This document shows, in pieces, positions 24,388-31,874 of a stretch of DNA of 31,874 nucleotides. Numbering within the stretch: position 1 is the stretch's first letter; each line of letters starts with the position of its first letter. The stretch lies in contig NZ_RQHW01000058.1 in the NCBI RefSeq assembly GCF_004770995.1, positions 1-31,874 of the forward strand, given 5' to 3'. A program made the translations under genes and the position numbers. Origin of the DNA: Leptospira idonii (lineage in GTDB: Bacteria; Spirochaetota; Leptospiria; Leptospirales; Leptospiraceae). Under the pieces are notes generated by a model. It worked only from the letters and a program-made list of their open reading frames with translations. It did not search any database and was not told where the DNA came from.

Positions 24388-25776
24388 ATGAAAAATCATT
24401 TCAAAAAAATAGCCCTCCTGCTCCTGGTTGTCCCGATGTTCCTTTATGCAGATGAACCTGCAAAAGTTGCGGATCCAGTAGCGGAAAATGCGGCAGCAAT
24501 TCAAACACTTACTGTAGGACTTGATACACTTTGGGTGTTAGTTGCCGGTATGTTGGTATTCTTTATGAATGCTGGATTTGCTCTTGTTGAGTCTGGATTC
24601 GCGCAATCCAAGAATACCGTAAATATCTTAGCAAAAAACTTTATCGTTTTTGCAGCGGCGACCTTCTCTTATTGGGCGATCGGTTGGGGACTCATGTTCG
24701 GTGACGGATCTCCTTACCTTGCCAGCGAAGGATTATTTTTCCTAGGTGGAGCTGATAACTCTCCTGCTATAGGTGATGCATACCAAGGCGTTTACTCTTC
24801 CATGAACTGGACCGGTATTCCTCTTTTTGCTAAATTTTTCTTCCAACTTGTGTTTGCTGCAACTGCTGCAACAATCGTATCAGGAGCTGTTGCGGAAAGA
24901 ATCAAGTTTCATTCCTTCCTTATCTTCTCTTTCATTTTAGTTGCACTTATCTACCCGTTTACCGGCCACTGGGTTTGGGGCGGCGGATGGTTGGCTGAAC
25001 TAGGTTTCCATGACTTCGCAGGATCTACAGTAGTTCACTCTGCCGGTGGTTGGGCGGCTCTTGCCGGAGCGATCGTTCTTGGTGCACGTAAAGGTAAATA
25101 TCTTCCTGACGGCCGCATTAAACCGATCTTAGGTCACAACATGACTTCCGCAGCTCTAGGAACTTTGATTCTTTGGTTGGGTTGGTTCGGGTTTAACCCT
25201 GGTTCTACGATGGGAGTAGGTGACGGTTCCGTTATGGCTCACGTTATCGTAACTACCAATATTTCCGCTGCGATGGGTGCACTTGCTGCAACTGCAACAG
25301 CTTGGATCATCTTGAAAAAACCTGATTTAGGTATGATTTTGAACGGAACTCTTGCCGGTCTAGTGGGTATCACTGCACCGTGTGCGATAGTGAGTCCTTT
25401 CTCCGCTGCGATCATCGGAGCTATTTCCGGTGCTCTTGTTGTTGTATCCGTTCTCGGTTTCGACAAACTTAAAATCGACGATCCAGTCGGTGCAACTTCC
25501 GTCCACTTGGTTTGCGGTATTTGGGGAACTTTAGCTGTAGCGATCTTCGGTTACGAAGGTGCTCCTGCAGGAGTAGATGTTCCTTCTCTTCTTACTCAAA
25601 TTTACGGAATCTTAGCTTTCGGTGCTTTCATCTTCTCCGTTTCTTTCGCACTTTGGTATGTATTGAAACTTGCCGGTGGAATCCGTGTAGCGGAAGAGGA
25701 AGAACTCAGTGGTCTCGACTTAGGCGAGCACGGAGCGGAAGCGTATCCTGATTTTAGCGTCAGAGCGCGCGGTTAA
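24388..25776 (+). CDS. amt: Ammonium transporter
   Basis: This 462-aa inner-membrane protein of the Amt/MEP/Rh family imports ammonium when nitrogen is scarce. A signal peptide (KKIALLLLVVPMFLYA, about 5-20) precedes 11 TM helices. Family motifs are plain: VFFMNAGFALVESGF, AKNFIVFAAATFSYW, FTGHWVWGGGWLAELGF, DFAGSTVVHSAGGWAALAGA with the first pore His, and LVCGIWGTLAVAIFG with the second. I chose the ATG at 24388 over one at 24358 because it directly follows AAGGATAAAAGG and begins the signal peptide; the predicted sigma-54 start site is at about 24359. The PII gene follows 20 bp later, as is usual, and GlnK would block the channel when nitrogen is plentiful. Confidence 0.95.
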   Translation: MKNHFKKIALLLLVVPMFLYADEPAKVADPVAENAAAIQTLTVGLDTLWVLVAGMLVFFMNAGFALVESGFAQSKNTVNILAKNFIVFAAATFSYWAIGWGLMFGDGSPYLASEGLFFLGGADNSPAIGDAYQGVYSSMNWTGIPLFAKFFFQLVFAATAATIVSGAVAERIKFHSFLIFSFILVALIYPFTGHWVWGGGWLAELGFHDFAGSTVVHSAGGWAALAGAIVLGARKGKYLPDGRIKPILGHNMTSAALGTLILWLGWFGFNPGSTMGVGDGSVMAHVIVTTNISAAMGALAATATAWIILKKPDLGMILNGTLAGLVGITAPCAIVSPFSAAIIGAISGALVVVSVLGFDKLKIDDPVGATSVHLVCGIWGTLAVAIFGYEGAPAGVDVPSLLTQIYGILAFGAFIFSVSFALWYVLKLAGGIRVAEEEELSGLDLGEHGAEAYPDFSVRARG

Positions 25777-25796
25777 TAGGTAGAGGAGTATATATT

Positions 25797-26141
25797 ATGA
25801 AATTGATCATTGCAATCATTCAGCCGCATAAACTGGAAGAAGTGAAAGCGGAACTCACAAAAAACGAAATCTACCGTCTAACGGTTTCGGATGTTCAAGG
25901 TTACGGACAACAAAAAGGTAAAACAGAAGTTTTCCGTGGTCACGAATATACCGTAAATCTTCTTAGAAAAGTGAGATTGGAAATTGCCGTAAACGACGAG
26001 TTCGTAAAGCCGACTGTAGACGCAATTTTGAAAGCAGCGAAAAACGGTGACGGAAAAATCGGAGATGGAAAAATTTTCATCACTCCTTTGGAAGAAGTCA
26101 TCCGTATCCGCACGGGAGAAAAAGGCAAAAACGCCATCTAA
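25797..26141 (+). CDS. glnK: PII nitrogen regulatory protein
   Basis: This 114-aa signalling protein senses ATP/ADP and 2-oxoglutarate and controls the ammonium channel encoded just before it. The start MKLIIAIIQPHKLEEVKAEL is typical. The T-loop segment VQGYGQQKGKTEVFRGHEY keeps the Tyr (about residue 51) that is uridylylated in enteric PII proteins. The second PII signature is seen as NGDGKIGDGKIFITPLEE with the ATP- and 2-oxoglutarate-contacting Lys. GAGGAG gives a strong ribosome-binding site. Because of the link to amt I name it glnK and not glnB. A strong terminator follows. Whether it is uridylylated here depends on a GlnD enzyme not in the window. Confidence 0.95.
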   Translation: MKLIIAIIQPHKLEEVKAELTKNEIYRLTVSDVQGYGQQKGKTEVFRGHEYTVNLLRKVRLEIAVNDEFVKPTVDAILKAAKNGDGKIGDGKIFITPLEEVIRIRTGEKGKNAI

Positions 26142-26166
26142 GTTTCCTTCGCAAAGGATCCATCGG

Positions 26167-26203
26167 AACCGTAAGGGAAAGTTTTTCTCTTACGGTTTTG
26201 TTT
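26167..26203 (+). terminator. Intrinsic terminator of amt-glnK
   Basis: AACCGTAAGGGAAA pairs with TTTCTCTTACGGTT (one G-U pair) around a very short loop and is followed by TTGTTT. It lies 25 bp after the glnK stop. Confidence 0.85.
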
Positions 26204-26371
26204 CCCCCCCCCTCTCACTTTTTAAATAAAAGACTTCCCCTCTTTTTGTCTATTTTCCCGTTTTACTTCCGTTTCGCCTTTTCTGTTCCTCTTTTGCTTT
26301 CCTTCCATAGTGATCTTTTTTGTTCAATTTATGCGGATTTTTCCGGGAAGCCTATTGTTTCTTTAAAAAAA

Positions 26372-26388
26372 AACTAATTGAATTAGTT
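26372..26388. promoter_or_regulatory. Palindromic operator 1 of hydrolase-tetR operon
   Basis: AACTAATT-G-AATTAGTT is a perfect 17-bp palindrome centred at 26380. It is 39 bp upstream of the hydrolase ATG. It is a likely target of the TetR-family regulator in the same operon. Confidence 0.6.
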
Positions 26389-26394
26389 TAAAAG

Positions 26395-26407
26395 CTAATA
26401 TGATTAG
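26395..26407. promoter_or_regulatory. Palindromic operator 2 of hydrolase-tetR operon
   Basis: CTAAT-ATG-ATTAG repeats the CTAAT/ATTAG half-sites of operator 1. The centres (26380 and 26401) are 21 bp apart, two helical turns, so two dimers would bind the same DNA face. Confidence 0.55.
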
Positions 26408-26426
26408 TTTTATTGTTGGAGAATTT

Positions 26427-27284
26427 ATGAAAAAGATTACAATTTTATTTTTGATGGGACTTTTGGTTGGGCAGGGTATCCTATCTGCAGATTCTTATTT
26501 TGCAGCAAAGGAAGGAAAGATTTCGTATTTCAAAATCGGATCCGGGGTCAGGAACGTGATTTTGATCCCTGGGATCGGTGATACGAAAGAGAATTATTCG
26601 GAGCTGGCTGAGATACTGAGTCATAATGCGGTTGTTTACGGTATGGATTTGAGAGGAATGGGAGGATCTGATGTAGGTTTTTCTTCTTACGGCCCGGAAG
26701 AAACGGGAAAGGATATCGTTGCGTTTATACGTGAAAATAAATTAACGAACGTAAGTATCATCTCGAATTCGATGAGTGCCGCTTCAGCCGTTTTTGCAGC
26801 TTCCGAACTGCCGAAAGAGGTGGAAACAATCGTTTTAACCGGACCGTTTGTCCGGGAAGGAGAAGGGTTGAACTGGTTTATGAAATTACTGATCAATGGA
26901 ATGTTTCGAGGGCCTTGGGGAGCTTCCGCATGGAAATCCTATTACCAAAGTTTGTATCCTAACTTTAAACCTTCCGATTTGGAATCTCATTCCGATTTTT
27001 TAAAACAAAACTTAAAGGAAGAGGGCAGATTGTCCGCTTTGAGGTCTATGTTGTTTGCAGAGAAAAAAGAATGCGAATCCAGAATCAAGTCCGTGAAATC
27101 GAAAGTTTTAATTCTTATGGGTTCCGAAGATCCTGATTTTCCGAATCCGGAAGAGGAAGCTAAGTGGATCGCTTCAGAAATGAATGCAAGTTATGTGATG
27201 TATCCCGGAGCGGGACATTATCCTTATAAGGAAGATCCTTCTAAAACGGCCGATTTAGTGAGGCAAATTTGGCAAAAAAAATAA
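26427..27284 (+). CDS. Exported alpha/beta hydrolase
   Basis: This 285-aa protein has a signal peptide (about residues 1-21, ending near ILSADS) and an alpha/beta-hydrolase fold. The oxyanion region is VILIPGIGDTKENY, and DLRGMGGSD is the classic loop after strand 4. The nucleophile elbow reads ISNSMSAAS, giving Ser115, but both flanking glycines of the usual GxSxG are Ser. The acid is probably D235 (MGSEDPD) and the base H264 (GAGHYPY). The substrate is unknown; esterase or lipase-like activity is a guess. I chose the ATG at 26427, which follows GGAGAATTT, over one at 26400 that falls inside the second palindrome. The TetR gene starts within its last codons, so the two are co-regulated. Confidence 0.85.
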   Translation: MKKITILFLMGLLVGQGILSADSYFAAKEGKISYFKIGSGVRNVILIPGIGDTKENYSELAEILSHNAVVYGMDLRGMGGSDVGFSSYGPEETGKDIVAFIRENKLTNVSIISNSMSAASAVFAASELPKEVETIVLTGPFVREGEGLNWFMKLLINGMFRGPWGASAWKSYYQSLYPNFKPSDLESHSDFLKQNLKEEGRLSALRSMLFAEKKECESRIKSVKSKVLILMGSEDPDFPNPEEEAKWIASEMNASYVMYPGAGHYPYKEDPSKTADLVRQIWQKK

Positions 27285-27874
27285 AACATAAAACGGGAAG
27301 GCCGAAAGCTTCTTCAGGAGTTCTGAATCGACAGTCGGTCATCGATGTTTCCTGGGAAATAGCGAATGAGATCGGCGCAAAAGAAGTAAGCATCAAATTG
27401 ATTGCGGAAAGATTGGGCATTCGTTCTCCTTCCGTGTACAATCATGTCACCGATTTATCCGATATTGTGGGAGAGTTATCTGCACGGGCGGGTAATCTTC
27501 TTGCGGAGAACTTGGAAAACGTTTTGGAAGAAGGGACTCGTTCCGGTCTGAAAAAGAAAGAAAAAATCAGGCTTTTGTTTCGTGAATATAGGAATTTCGC
27601 AAGAAATCATTATGGAGTTTATTCATTGTTAATTGCAGCACCTGTGGCTACCGAATCCCATCGATTGGCAGCCGAAAGAATTCTTTCCGTCTGTTTGAAT
27701 GCCTTTGATTCGGACAGGTTGGATAAAAAGGCAATTCACGAAATTAGAATTATGCGGTCTATCCTTCACGGATTTGTAACATTGGAAAAGGAAAAAGGTT
27801 TCGGTCTGCCTGAGTCGGTAGAGGAAACATTTGAAATTTTGACGGAAGGTTTTATCGCCAGAGAATGGTTGTGA
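27269..27874 (+). CDS. TetR family regulator with WHG-type C terminus
   Basis: This 201-aa regulator starts with TTG, preceded by GTGAGG at five bases, inside the end of the hydrolase gene (16-bp overlap). The helix-turn-helix region reads VSIKLIAERLGIRSPSVYNH near residues 40-59, then DLSDIVGEL. The C-terminal domain contains HYGVYSLLIAAP and EIRIMRSILHGFVTLE with GFGLP, the pattern of the WHG (TetR_C_33-like) subgroup. A basic N-terminal arm (KKIKHKTGRPK) probably contacts the minor groove. It is likely to repress its own operon through the tandem palindromes about 870 bp upstream. Confidence 0.9.
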   Translation: MAKKIKHKTGRPKASSGVLNRQSVIDVSWEIANEIGAKEVSIKLIAERLGIRSPSVYNHVTDLSDIVGELSARAGNLLAENLENVLEEGTRSGLKKKEKIRLLFREYRNFARNHYGVYSLLIAAPVATESHRLAAERILSVCLNAFDSDRLDKKAIHEIRIMRSILHGFVTLEKEKGFGLPESVEETFEILTEGFIAREWL

Positions 27875-28066
27875 ATGGAGTGTTAGGTTGGATCCTCTCT
27901 CTTTGCTGTTTGATGGGAAACATCCTCCTTTCCCTGTGATCCTTCGATTCTTTCCATCCGGAGAAAGGTGGAATTCTAAGAATTGTCATGTTTTTCCGGG
28001 TTTTTGCCCTGCTTTTTGTTTCTTTCTTTTCCTTGCAGGGCTTTGCAAAAAAAATGTCCTTATATT

Positions 28067-29980
28067 ATGGCTCATCTGATTATCACACTCCCCGACGGAT
28101 CGAAAAAAGAACTCGAATCCGGTAAATCCCTGTCCGACTTGATTCAGTCTCAGCTCCCTTTTTTGAAAGAAAAGGCACTCGCTGCAGTGACGGGTCAAGG
28201 GCAAACGGTGGATTTGAGTTTTGAGCCGAAAGAAAACATTCAAGTCCGATTTTTGACTTTTGATGACAAGGACGGTAAGGAAGTATTTCATCACTCTTCC
28301 GCCCATCTTTTGGGAATGGCTGTACAAAGATTATGGCCTCACGCTCGTTTGACTGTAGGTCCCGTCATTGAAAACGGTCCCGGATTTTTTTTCTATGACA
28401 TTGATTTCGGAGAAACGGTAATCACTCCCGACGATCTTCCTAAGATTGAAGCGGAGATGGCAAAAATCACAAAGGAAGATTTAACTGTAAAAAGGTGGGA
28501 GCTTTCCAAAGAGGAAGCTATCGCTAAATTCAAAGCGGAGAACGAACCTTATAAAGTAGAACTCATCCAAGGTTTTGAATCTTCTTCCGTATCTCTCTAC
28601 GGACAGGGGGAATGGTACGATCTTTGCCGAGGACCTCACGTTCCTAGAACAGGGCTTCTCAAGGCTTTCAAGCTGACTGCCATTTCAGGTGCTTATTGGA
28701 AAGGCGATTCTAAAAATCAAATGTTGACTCGTATCTACGGAGTTTCTTTTCCCAACAAAAAGTTGTTAGATGAATATATCTTTTTGATCGAGGAAGCTAA
28801 AAAAAGAGATCATCGTAAATTGGGCAAGGAATTGGATCTGTTCAGTTTCCAAGACGAAGCTCCCGGTTTTCCTTTTTGGCATCCCAAAGGAACTCTTCTT
28901 TGGAACACTCTCGCTACTTATATCAGAGAAGAATGTTTTCAAAGAGGATATCATGAAATTAAAACTCCTACGATCCTGAATTCCTCTCTTTGGAAAAGGT
29001 CAGGTCACTGGGATAACTTTAAGGAAAACATGTATTTCACCGAAATCGACGAAGCGGATTTCGCAGTGAAACCGATGAACTGTCCCGGCTGTTCTTTGAT
29101 TTATAAATACCATATGCACTCTTATAGAGAGCTTCCTTTGCGTTATATGGAACTTGGAACCGTGCATCGACATGAAATGTCCGGAGTTCTGCACGGACTC
29201 TTTCGAGTAAGAGCGTTCACTCAGGATGATGCGCATATATACGCTCCTTTGGAAAAGGTAGAATCCGAAGTGGAGGATATTATCGATTTTACATTCGATG
29301 TGTACAAAAAGTTCGGTTTTACCGAATTCAAAACGTTCATCGCAACAAGGCCTGAAAAATCCCAAGGTTCCGATGAGGATTGGGGGATTGCAACGAACGC
29401 TTTGCACGATGCATTGAAGAAAAAAGGAATCGAATACGGAATCAAAGAAGGGGAAGGTGCGTTCTACGGTCCCAAAATTGAATTCAACATCAAGGATTCC
29501 TTAGGCAGATTGTGGCAATGCGGAACCGTACAGATCGATTTCTCCATGCCGAACCGTTTCGAATTGGAATACACCGCTTCTGACGGAAAAAAACATGCAC
29601 CTGTGATGATTCACAGAGCGATTTACGGTTCTTTGGAAAGATTTATCGGAATTCTCATCGAACATTTCGAAGGTAAATTTCCTCTTTGGTTGAATCCGAC
29701 TCAAATCAGAGTTTTGACTGTTGCTGAAGTACATAATGAATATGCGAAAGACGTATATGAGGATTTGCATCGCAACGGCTTTAGAGTGGAGTTGGATATT
29801 CGAAACGAAAAGATCGGTTCTAAGATCAGAGATTCCATTTTGAAAAGAGCAAATTACATTTTGATTTTAGGGGATAAAGAAAAAGAATCCGGTTCCGTTT
29901 CCATTCGAAGATTGGGAGAAGAGAAAACGGAAACTCTTTCCAGAGATGCATTCTTATCTCTTCTGAAAGGAGAGTTATAA
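28067..29980 (+). CDS. thrS: Threonine--tRNA ligase
   Basis: This cytoplasmic enzyme charges tRNA-Thr. At 637 aa it is of normal length. Domains in order are TGS (about 1-62), the editing domain with HHSSAH at 75-80 and LCRGPHVP, the class II catalytic domain with zinc-ligand region MNCPGCS, motif 2 region [23 protein letters not shown], motif 3 region [18 protein letters not shown], and the anticodon-binding domain from about residue 535. I chose the ATG at 28067, where the TGS domain begins ([12 protein letters not shown]). An in-frame TTG at 27983 would add 28 hydrophobic, Cys-rich residues unlike the family. No strong ribosome-binding site is seen. A strong terminator follows. Confidence 0.96.
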   Translation: MAHLIITLPDGSKKELESGKSLSDLIQSQLPFLKEKALAAVTGQGQTVDLSFEPKENIQVRFLTFDDKDGKEVFHHSSAHLLGMAVQRLWPHARLTVGPVIENGPGFFFYDIDFGETVITPDDLPKIEAEMAKITKEDLTVKRWELSKEEAIAKFKAENEPYKVELIQGFESSSVSLYGQGEWYDLCRGPHVPRTGLLKAFKLTAISGAYWKGDSKNQMLTRIYGVSFPNKKLLDEYIFLIEEAKKRDHRKLGKELDLFSFQDEAPGFPFWHPKGTLLWNTLATYIREECFQRGYHEIKTPTILNSSLWKRSGHWDNFKENMYFTEIDEADFAVKPMNCPGCSLIYKYHMHSYRELPLRYMELGTVHRHEMSGVLHGLFRVRAFTQDDAHIYAPLEKVESEVEDIIDFTFDVYKKFGFTEFKTFIATRPEKSQGSDEDWGIATNALHDALKKKGIEYGIKEGEGAFYGPKIEFNIKDSLGRLWQCGTVQIDFSMPNRFELEYTASDGKKHAPVMIHRAIYGSLERFIGILIEHFEGKFPLWLNPTQIRVLTVAEVHNEYAKDVYEDLHRNGFRVELDIRNEKIGSKIRDSILKRANYILILGDKEKESGSVSIRRLGEEKTETLSRDAFLSLLKGEL

Positions 29981-30026
29981 CAATCCGGCTCTAAAAAATT
30001 CTCACATATTCTCTAAAACTTTTTTT

Positions 30027-30079
30027 AAAAAACCGACCTGCTGAAAGCACCCGACTTTCTTAGGTCGGTTTTCTTTTTT
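30027..30079 (+). terminator. Intrinsic terminator of thrS
   Basis: AAAACCGACCT (30029-30039) pairs with AGGTCGGTTTT (30062-30072), followed by CTTTTTT. The loop holds a second small stem, GAAAG/CTTTC. It lies about 50 bp after the thrS stop. Confidence 0.88.
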
Positions 30080-30271
30080 ACAACCAAACTTACATTTTAT
30101 TTCCGAATCTTATCCCCGATCTTAGGGATATACATGAGTCAAATTAAGTTGTTTGTGTCATTACTATGAAAAACAGATAGCAATGGAATTTTCTTTCCTA
30201 ATGCAGGAATAAATGTTAGTTGCTCTGAAATATCTTGACTGTTTTCAAACTATGTTTAGGTTTTGGTTTCG
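30080..30271. other. Intergenic region before unknown membrane gene
   Basis: This AT-rich stretch contains no gene. TTGACT near 30235 could be a -35 element, but no matching -10 is seen at normal spacing. Confidence 0.4.
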
Positions 30272-31678
30272 ATGTTCGGTTTTTTTATCGCATTTGTATA
30301 TTCGTTATTCTTAATTTTTGCCGGTATGAATTGGCAGGATGCAATTATAACTCCTGCGAAGTTTCTTTTCTATTGGAATCTGATTTTTTCTTCCCTTTTT
30401 GTAATGTTTATCCTTACTCTTTTTGGGGGAGCACTTGCCTTATTCCTAAAGCTTCCTTTACTTGCTTCTTTGTTAACGCCATTCGCGGATAGAATCAAAA
30501 CATTCGGCTTTAGATTGTTTTTTTCAAGAACCACTTTATTATGGTTTTTTGCTTTGTCGGGCATATTGTCCGGTTCTTATATTATCGCATATCAACCATT
30601 TGTTGCTAAACCTTATGCACCGGAGATCGGTCTTGGGGTTTTAGCTGTCGGACTTTTTGCCAGAAGAACTCATCGTAAAACACTGACTCATGGATCCGGC
30701 TTTTTCGGTTTTTCTCAAAACAATGATCCTAAAGATTTTTCACAGGAAGAGAAAGATGTGACTCCTCGCGATCGATCTTTGTATCTGCAAGAGGATGTTT
30801 TGAAAATGTTTTGGTATGAGCAGTCGATTCATCCTCCTGATTCTCCGGAAGATGCACATGATGCGATCGCAGTGAGAAATGTGGAGTGGTGCCAAGGATT
30901 AATTTTGGGATGGAAACTTACTAATGTTATATTTCCTTCCCGGCATTGGGAGGATAGAAACTATCTTTGCCCGACTCTTGTGATCACCGGTTCTCAAAAT
31001 GCTTTGCCTAATCCTCTGCACTCTTTGGTGTCTTTCGCTTTCTACGATGGGGAAGGAAGGATGCTTTGTGCGCAAACGGGAGAAAACGAAACCGAAAAAG
31101 GAGATGTGATCTCTTTGCCTTTTTTATGGGCGAGGTATCCTTTTACTGCTTCTTGGATTCATTCTTTTCAAGTGAATATCGTTTTGTCTCCTTTGCGTCC
31201 TGCCGTTTTGGGGAATCTTCCTTTGCTTTTGGGAGACGATTCCCCATCGAAACCTGTTTCTCGTACGAACGGTCCGAAAAGGAATTCTTTGGAAGGTCGA
31301 AACTGGTATCATCTCAAAGAAGAGTTTTCCTCTAACAATGATATTTCGGAAGTGGAAAGTCTCGACAAACATAGTTTTGGTGAGATCTGTCCTGTTCGCA
31401 TCTCACTTGTGTTTTCCCAATCCGGCGAAGCCAAAACGGTGAAAATGGAGATACATCCTCTTAAGAAAACGAAAGAGCCTGTCTACTTTCTGGCTTTTTT
31501 TGCTTTTTACGACCGTGAAGGAAAGTTGAGAGGTTCGGGAAATCGAGAGGGACGGATCTCAGAGGAAGGAATTGTCGAGTCGACAGAGGTATCTTTTGGA
31601 ATTTTGCCTTCTCTTTTGGACGGGGATTTGACCGGATTAGAAATTTCCTATTTCGAATCTGGAGAACCTAATCTCTGA
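30272..31678 (+). CDS. Hypothetical membrane protein
   Basis: I do not recognise this protein (468 aa from the ATG at 30272; a TTG at 30263 would add three residues but sits too close to the AGG element). The first 135 residues carry about four TM helices (near 1-20, 33-60, 86-108, 115-130), then a charged loop. The remaining 330 residues look soluble, with beta-rich segments and repeated patterns such as SFAFYDGEGRML and AFFAFYDREGKL about 200 residues apart. These suggest two related soluble domains. No catalytic motif stands out. The gene appears to be a single transcription unit between the thrS terminator and the next gene. Confidence 0.75.
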   Translation: MFGFFIAFVYSLFLIFAGMNWQDAIITPAKFLFYWNLIFSSLFVMFILTLFGGALALFLKLPLLASLLTPFADRIKTFGFRLFFSRTTLLWFFALSGILSGSYIIAYQPFVAKPYAPEIGLGVLAVGLFARRTHRKTLTHGSGFFGFSQNNDPKDFSQEEKDVTPRDRSLYLQEDVLKMFWYEQSIHPPDSPEDAHDAIAVRNVEWCQGLILGWKLTNVIFPSRHWEDRNYLCPTLVITGSQNALPNPLHSLVSFAFYDGEGRMLCAQTGENETEKGDVISLPFLWARYPFTASWIHSFQVNIVLSPLRPAVLGNLPLLLGDDSPSKPVSRTNGPKRNSLEGRNWYHLKEEFSSNNDISEVESLDKHSFGEICPVRISLVFSQSGEAKTVKMEIHPLKKTKEPVYFLAFFAFYDREGKLRGSGNREGRISEEGIVESTEVSFGILPSLLDGDLTGLEISYFESGEPNL

Positions 31679-31850
31679 AATTACAAAAAAGCGGGCAAAA
31701 AGGTGAAAACTTTCGTAAAAAAAAATCCAGCCCCAAAAAACGAACTGACTCTCCTCAAAAATTTTGATAAACGGGAAAGCATTGGGCGGCGGGTGGATGG
31801 AGTTCCTACCAAAAAACGGACATTAAAAAGCTCCTTTTTAGGAGACAAAA
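31679..31850 (+). promoter_or_regulatory. Upstream region with hairpin at ribosome-binding site
   Basis: This gap contains an A-rich half, then G-rich DNA near 31790-31800. CTCCT (31831-31835) can pair with AGGAG (31840-31844) around TTTT, placing the ribosome-binding site of the next gene in a small hairpin. No convincing promoter was identified. Confidence 0.35.
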
Positions 31851-31874
31851 ATGTCGAAGAAAATCAAATATTAT
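31851..31874 (+). CDS. Partial CDS, truncated by window end
   Basis: An ATG follows AGGAGACAAAA at good spacing, and eight codons (MSKKIKYY) are readable before the window ends. The product cannot be identified. Confidence 0.6.

Larger units (their letters stand above)
26142..26426. other. Intergenic region glnK to hydrolase
   Basis: This region holds the glnK terminator (26167-26203), a run of nine C (26204-26212), a T- and C-rich stretch with no gene, and a pair of palindromes (26372-26407) before the hydrolase start. Confidence 0.6.

Noticed and set aside
26204..26212. Run of nine C as a phase-variation tract
   Set aside because: It lies just after the glnK terminator, outside any coding sequence and far from a promoter, so slippage would have no evident effect.
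27983..28066. Upstream TTG start adding 28 residues to ThrRS
   Set aside because: The added residues are hydrophobic and Cys-rich and unlike the family, whereas the TGS domain begins exactly at the ATG at 28067.
1..31874. CRISPR arrays, tRNA genes, insertion sequences or prophage
   Set aside because: I saw no regularly spaced repeats, cloverleaf sequences, transposase or integrase genes, or flanking terminal repeats by eye; a computational scan would be needed to exclude weak cases.

Overview
The window looks like chromosomal DNA of a Leptospira species, perhaps from the saprophytic side of the genus. Reasons are the spirochaete-type gene content (two class III adenylate cyclases, an HDOD protein, a SpoIID-like lipoprotein with a relaxed lipobox), the roughly 40% G+C, and the close-packed, often overlapping genes. 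No tRNA, rRNA, insertion sequence, prophage or CRISPR array was recognised. The genus call is an inference from protein character, not a database match.

Layout. 1-2.4 kb: a TetR regulator (-) with a 29-bp operator-like palindrome at its start codon, then an AT-rich promoter region with a second 29-bp palindrome, then pyrE and an overlapping membrane-protein gene (+). 2.4-6.5 kb: an unknown 300-aa protein and an FtsX-type permease/LolD-type ATPase pair (-). 6.5-14.8 kb: a (+) operon holding a small membrane ORF, six subunits of a complex-I/hydrogenase-4-like membrane complex, and a soluble adenylate cyclase behind a degenerate receiver domain. The complex has lost its Ni-Fe ligands and apparently its proximal iron-sulfur ligands too, which places it with the energy-converting-hydrogenase-related (Ehr) complexes. 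14.8-18.3 kb (-): HDOD protein, SpoIID-like lipoprotein, TrmA/RlmD-type RNA methyltransferase. 18.3-20.4 kb (+): a seven-TM adenylate cyclase with an extracytoplasmic jelly-roll-like domain. 20.4-24.1 kb (-): a tightly overlapping DNA-damage operon, MBL exonuclease - ligase-like protein - class II photolyase - ClpS. 24.1-26.2 kb (+): a nitrogen operon, amt-glnK, behind a good sigma-54 promoter and an unusual nested hairpin. 26.4-27.9 kb (+): an alpha/beta hydrolase and TetR regulator behind a tandem palindrome. 28-30 kb: thrS. 30.3-31.7 kb: an unknown membrane protein. The window ends in the first codons of another gene.

The two most interesting items are these. First, the ligase-like protein keeps the N-terminal DNA-binding and C-terminal OB domains of the exonuclease-associated ATP-dependent DNA ligases but has no adenylation domain at all. 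Second, the Ehr-like complex appears stripped of both its Ni-Fe centre and the adjacent cluster while keeping two ferredoxin-type clusters, and it is followed four bases later by an adenylate cyclase whose pseudo-receiver carries Glu in the phospho-acceptor position. Together these suggest reuse of enzyme scaffolds for non-catalytic or signalling roles; this is inference and needs comparative or experimental tests.
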